NCBI GenBank assembly: GCA_029821255.1
Contig: JALGTS010000022.1
Coordinates: 1-9,078, forward strand
Source: Candidatus Zipacnadia bacterium
Lineage (GTDB): Bacteria; Armatimonadota; Zipacnadia; Zipacnadales; Zipacnadaceae
DNA: 9,078 bases
Reading direction: 5' to 3'
Made by a program: the position numbers and the translations under genes. The notes under the pieces are model-generated. The model was not told the DNA's origin and searched no databases. It worked only from the letters and a program-made list of their open reading frames with translations. This document shows positions 6,701 through 9,078 of the stretch, one piece after another (the first letter of the stretch is position 1; each line of letters opens with the position of its first letter).

Positions 6701-7999
6701 CTACTTGTTAAAGTCGCGCTTGTCTATCACACGCTGGGCCTTGCCCTCGCTGCGGGCTATTGATTGAGGCTCGGCCAAACGAACGTCCACGCTTATATCC
6801 AGGACGCTCTGTATCTCTTCAGCTACCCGGCTCCGTAGCGTTTCGAGTTCGCCGACCCGGTCGGCGAAGTAGTCTGGCGCAACCTCTACGTGTACTTCCA
6901 GCTCGTCTAAGGTGCCAGCGCGGTCAACCACGATCTGGTAGTGCGGTTCTAACTCGGGGAAACTGACCAGCACTTGCTCGATCTGGGACGGGAAAACGTT
7001 AACGCCCCGCACAATCAGCATATCATCAGTACGGCCAGTTACCATGCTCATGCGGCAGGTAGTGCGACCGCATGGGCACGGCTCATGGTTAAGGCTACAG
7101 ATATCACGAGTGCGATAGCGCACCAGGGGCAGACATTCCTTAGTAACACAGGTGAAAACCAGCTCGCCGTACTCCCCATCTGGTAGTACTTCACCGGTAT
7201 CTGGGTCAATCACCTCGGGGATGAAGTGATCCTCGTTGACATGTGCACCATCCTGGACCTCACACTCAAAAGATACTCCTGGCCCGATAACCTCACTCAG
7301 GCCATAGATATTGTAGGCCTTGATACCCAAGCGCTCTTCAATCTCCTCCCGCATAGACTCACTCCACGGCTCGGCACCTAATGAGCCGCTGCGAACTGGT
7401 AGCGCCCTAATATCTACACCCTCTTCTTCGGCCACCTCGGCCAAGCGCAACGCATATGAAGGGGTACAGGAGAGCAGGGTGCTGCCAAAATCCTGCATTA
7501 TCATAATCTGGCGCTTAGTGTTGCCACCAGACATCGGCAGGACAGTCACTCCCAGCAGTTCCCCGCCGTAATGCAGACCTAAACCACCCGTGAACATCCC
7601 ATAGCCGTAGGCATTGTGGAGGATATCACCGCGCACTGCTCCAAGGCCACACAGCGTCCGCGCGATGGTCTCAGCCCATAGTCGGATGTCGTTACGGGTG
7701 TAGCCGACGACAGTGGGCTTGCCCGTGGTTCCCGACGAGGAGTGCACACGCACAACATCCTCCATAGGGACGGCGAACATCCCGTAAGGATAGTAGTTGC
7801 GCAGATCATCTTTGGTGGTAAAGGGCAGCTTGTGCAGATCGTCAAGACTCTTAATATCCTGTGGCTCGACATCAGCCAGCAGCTTGGTATAGAAGGGCAC
7901 AACTGCCTTTACACGACCCAGCATCGCTTGCAGGCGGCGAACCTGCAGGGCTTCCCGTTCATCAGCGCTCATACACTCATTGCGTACATCCCAAATCAT
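6701..7999 (-). CDS. paaK: Phenylacetate-CoA ligase (AMP-forming), canonical copy 1
   Basis: ANL-superfamily enzyme converting an aryl acid, ATP and CoA to arylacyl-CoA, AMP and PPi, or the reverse. It has 432 residues, usual for PaaK. Visible motifs are the phosphate-binding SSGTTGKPT loop (88-96), the YGYGMFTGG and SGGNTKRQ region, GAEPW, the adenine-binding YGLSE (232-236), RYRTRD with Asp299, a CPCGRT element, and the C-terminal RSEGKAQRVID motif with the expected catalytic Lys420. All catalytic positions I can check are intact. The ATG at 7999 has GAGGGG eight nt upstream and lies 15 nt after iorB, so it is surely co-transcribed with iorAB, whose product (arylacetyl-CoA) is its likely substrate or product. 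Six cysteines at 284-315 are unusual. Exact substrate and direction cannot be read from sequence. Confidence 0.92.
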   Translation of the reverse strand: MIWDVRNECMSADEREALQVRRLQAMLGRVKAVVPFYTKLLADVEPQDIKSLDDLHKLPFTTKDDLRNYYPYGMFAVPMEDVVRVHSSSGTTGKPTVVGYTRNDIRLWAETIARTLCGLGAVRGDILHNAYGYGMFTGGLGLHYGGELLGVTVLPMSGGNTKRQIMIMQDFGSTLLSCTPSYALRLAEVAEEEGVDIRALPVRSGSLGAEPWSESMREEIEERLGIKAYNIYGLSEVIGPGVSFECEVQDGAHVNEDHFIPEVIDPDTGEVLPDGEYGELVFTCVTKECLPLVRYRTRDICSLNHEPCPCGRTTCRMSMVTGRTDDMLIVRGVNVFPSQIEQVLVSFPELEPHYQIVVDRAGTLDELEVHVEVAPDYFADRVGELETLRSRVAEEIQSVLDISVDVRLAEPQSIARSEGKAQRVIDKRDFNK

Positions 8000-8014
8000 C
8001 TGTGTTTCCCCTCT

Positions 8015-8614
8015 TCATTCAACAGTCCTTGCACGACTCAGTTGAAAGGCTTGCCAGTTGACCTGGGCGGTTCCCTCTGGGACCACCTGGGTTACAGCGT
8101 CTTGCCAGCTATCATCGGATATCGGCAATAATGCAGCCGCCGGGCCAACCACCGCCGTATTAACCGTACGCAAGTTCCCGACGCAGCGGGCAATCTCCTC
8201 CCCATCTACCATCACCATCTGGCCCGCGTGCTGGCGGATCTGGTTTATACAATCCTCGGCGCTGGGCACAGAGTCCTCCGCTGCCAACGGCGGAGGACGC
8301 AGCAGCATGTTTGCTACCGCGCTGCCCCCTGCTCGCAGCCAGATCAACGCACGGAGCATCTCCACCAATTCAAATCCGACCAGCAGATCAACCTGTCCAG
8401 GAGCCGGCAGTGGAGCCGCCACCTGTCCTGCCGGCGAAAAGCGTACGTGCGAGACCACACTGCCGCCCCGCTGGGCCATGCCGTGCACTTCGCTCTTCTT
8501 CACGTTGAATCCTTCGTGCAAGCAAGCCTGGGCAATGATCTCAGAGGCAGTTAGCACACCCTGGCCGCCAACGCCTACCACCATAATTGAGGTTGTTTCG
8601 TTGCTATTCTTCAT
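8015..8614 (-). CDS. iorB: Indolepyruvate ferredoxin oxidoreductase beta subunit
   Basis: The smaller, gamma-domain-type subunit that completes the IorAB complex. The protein is 199 residues, the normal size for IorB. Residues 10-24 hold the glycine-rich GVGGQGVLTAS motif, and residues 41-51 read SEVHGMAQRGG, both hallmarks of the 2-oxoacid:ferredoxin oxidoreductase gamma/IorB family. A NTAVVGPAAALLP stretch near the C-terminus also fits IorB. It starts with ATG at 8614, 9 nt after the iorA TGA. The region upstream is AT-rich with only a weak Shine-Dalgarno (GAGAA), so translation may depend on coupling to iorA, giving a 1:1 ratio. The gene is intact and followed after 15 nt by the PaaK-type ligase. 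Confidence 0.93.
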   Translation of the reverse strand: MKNSNETTSIMVVGVGGQGVLTASEIIAQACLHEGFNVKKSEVHGMAQRGGSVVSHVRFSPAGQVAAPLPAPGQVDLLVGFELVEMLRALIWLRAGGSAVANMLLRPPPLAAEDSVPSAEDCINQIRQHAGQMVMVDGEEIARCVGNLRTVNTAVVGPAAALLPISDDSWQDAVTQVVPEGTAQVNWQAFQLSRARTVE

Positions 8615-8623
8615 TAATAATTC

Positions 8624-9078
8624 TCAGCGGCTGACGTCTTGGGTAAGCTTGAGTGCATCGCGCGGACAGATCTGGGTGCAGACCCCGCAGCCATTGCACA
8701 GGCTGGGCTCTACCCGGGGACGGCGCCGTTCTCCCTCGGCTTCATCTGCCGGCACAGCAACCAAAGCGGGGCAGCCTATCTGCAGGCAAAGCCCGCAGGC
8801 CACGCAGGCTTCGGCGTCAAATTCAACGTGTTCTGGAACCGGTCCGCGCAGCAACACACATGGCTGACGGGCAACTACTACGGAAAGCTCATCGGCTTTG
8901 ATCTCGGCGCGCAGGACCTCTTCCAGCCGCGATACATCATATGATTCCACGACCTGTACACGCTGGACACCGATCGCCCGGCACAGCGCCACCAAATCCA
9001 GCTCAGGAGCCGGCTGACCGCGCAGGTTCTTTCCCGTGGCCGGATGGAACTGCCCGCCGGTCATCGCGGTGGTGCGAT
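8624..9078 (-). CDS. iorA: Indolepyruvate ferredoxin oxidoreductase alpha subunit, C-terminal part (cut by window edge)
   Basis: Catalytic, thiamine-diphosphate-binding subunit of IOR, which oxidises arylpyruvates (indolepyruvate, phenylpyruvate, hydroxyphenylpyruvate) with CoA to arylacetyl-CoA, CO2 and reduced ferredoxin in the cytoplasm. The frame stays open to base 9078, so the N-terminal and central domains lie outside. The first visible residues read RTTAMTGGQFHPATG, typical of the end of the IorA thiamine-diphosphate domain; the Met at 9064 is internal and not a start. The C-terminus carries two [4Fe-4S] motifs between about 8666 and 8806. The first is C-x2-C-x2-C-x4-C-P, with the longer last spacing I associate with IorA, and the second is C-x2-C-x2-C-x3-C-P. 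The gene ends in TGA, 9 nt before iorB. Identification is secure; substrate range within arylpyruvates is not readable. Confidence 0.93.
   Translation of the reverse strand, partial: RTTAMTGGQFHPATGKNLRGQPAPELDLVALCRAIGVQRVQVVESYDVSRLEEVLRAEIKADELSVVVARQPCVLLRGPVPEHVEFDAEACVACGLCLQIGCPALVAVPADEAEGERRRPRVEPSLCNGCGVCTQICPRDALKLTQDVSR

Noticed and set aside
8058..8867. 269-codon open frame on the plus strand
   Set aside because: It lies antisense to iorB and the iorA ferredoxin domain, whose family motifs are unmistakable, and its translation shows no recognisable domain. It is a shadow of GC-rich codon use.
1..9078. CRISPR arrays, tRNA or rRNA genes, insertion sequences, phage or defence genes
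   Set aside because: No regularly spaced direct repeats, no RNA-gene motifs, no transposase or terminal inverted repeats were seen; almost all bases are coding for metabolic and transport proteins.

Overview
The window is one compact block of ten genes, all on the minus strand, so transcription runs from position 9078 towards position 1. No gene is encoded on the plus strand. Nine genes are complete. The first to be transcribed, iorA, is cut by the right edge. The composition is moderately GC-rich. The ferredoxin-linked 2-oxoacid oxidoreductase implies an anaerobe. The substrate-binding protein has a bacterial lipobox, and the Shine-Dalgarno sites are bacterial in style. A fermentative or syntrophic anaerobe (Clostridia or another deep anaerobic lineage) is a reasonable guess, but the sequence alone does not settle the phylum.

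Layout in transcription order: iorA 3' part (8624-9078) and iorB (8015-8614), the two subunits of indolepyruvate:ferredoxin oxidoreductase; a canonical phenylacetate-CoA ligase, paaK copy 1 (6701-7999); a small tandem-ACT-domain protein (6218-6658); a 122-nt gap holding a 10-bp stem hairpin; then a complete Liv-type ABC importer: lipoprotein substrate-binding protein (4884-6095), permeases livH (3919-4824) and livM (2909-3922), ATPases livG (2083-2901) and livF (1343-2077); and finally a second, divergent PaaK-family protein, copy 2 (29-1339). Most junctions are 3-60 nt, and livH/livM overlap as ATGA. This fits one operon, possibly with a sub-unit starting at the livJ gap. A Shine-Dalgarno-like site at the left edge suggests that it continues.

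Proposed joint role (inference from known families): the importer brings in branched-chain or aromatic amino acids or aryl acids, the ACT protein senses an amino acid, IorAB interconverts arylpyruvates and arylacetyl-CoA with reduced ferredoxin, and the PaaK-type ligase interconverts arylacetyl-CoA and arylacetate with AMP/ATP. The unit could run oxidatively (amino-acid fermentation) or reductively (making aromatic amino acids from scavenged aryl acids). No aminotransferase is visible here. The most unusual point is the second PaaK protein: the otherwise conserved C-terminal Ser-Glu-Gly-Lys motif has become Ser-Glu-Gly-Pro, removing the lysine expected to be needed for adenylation.
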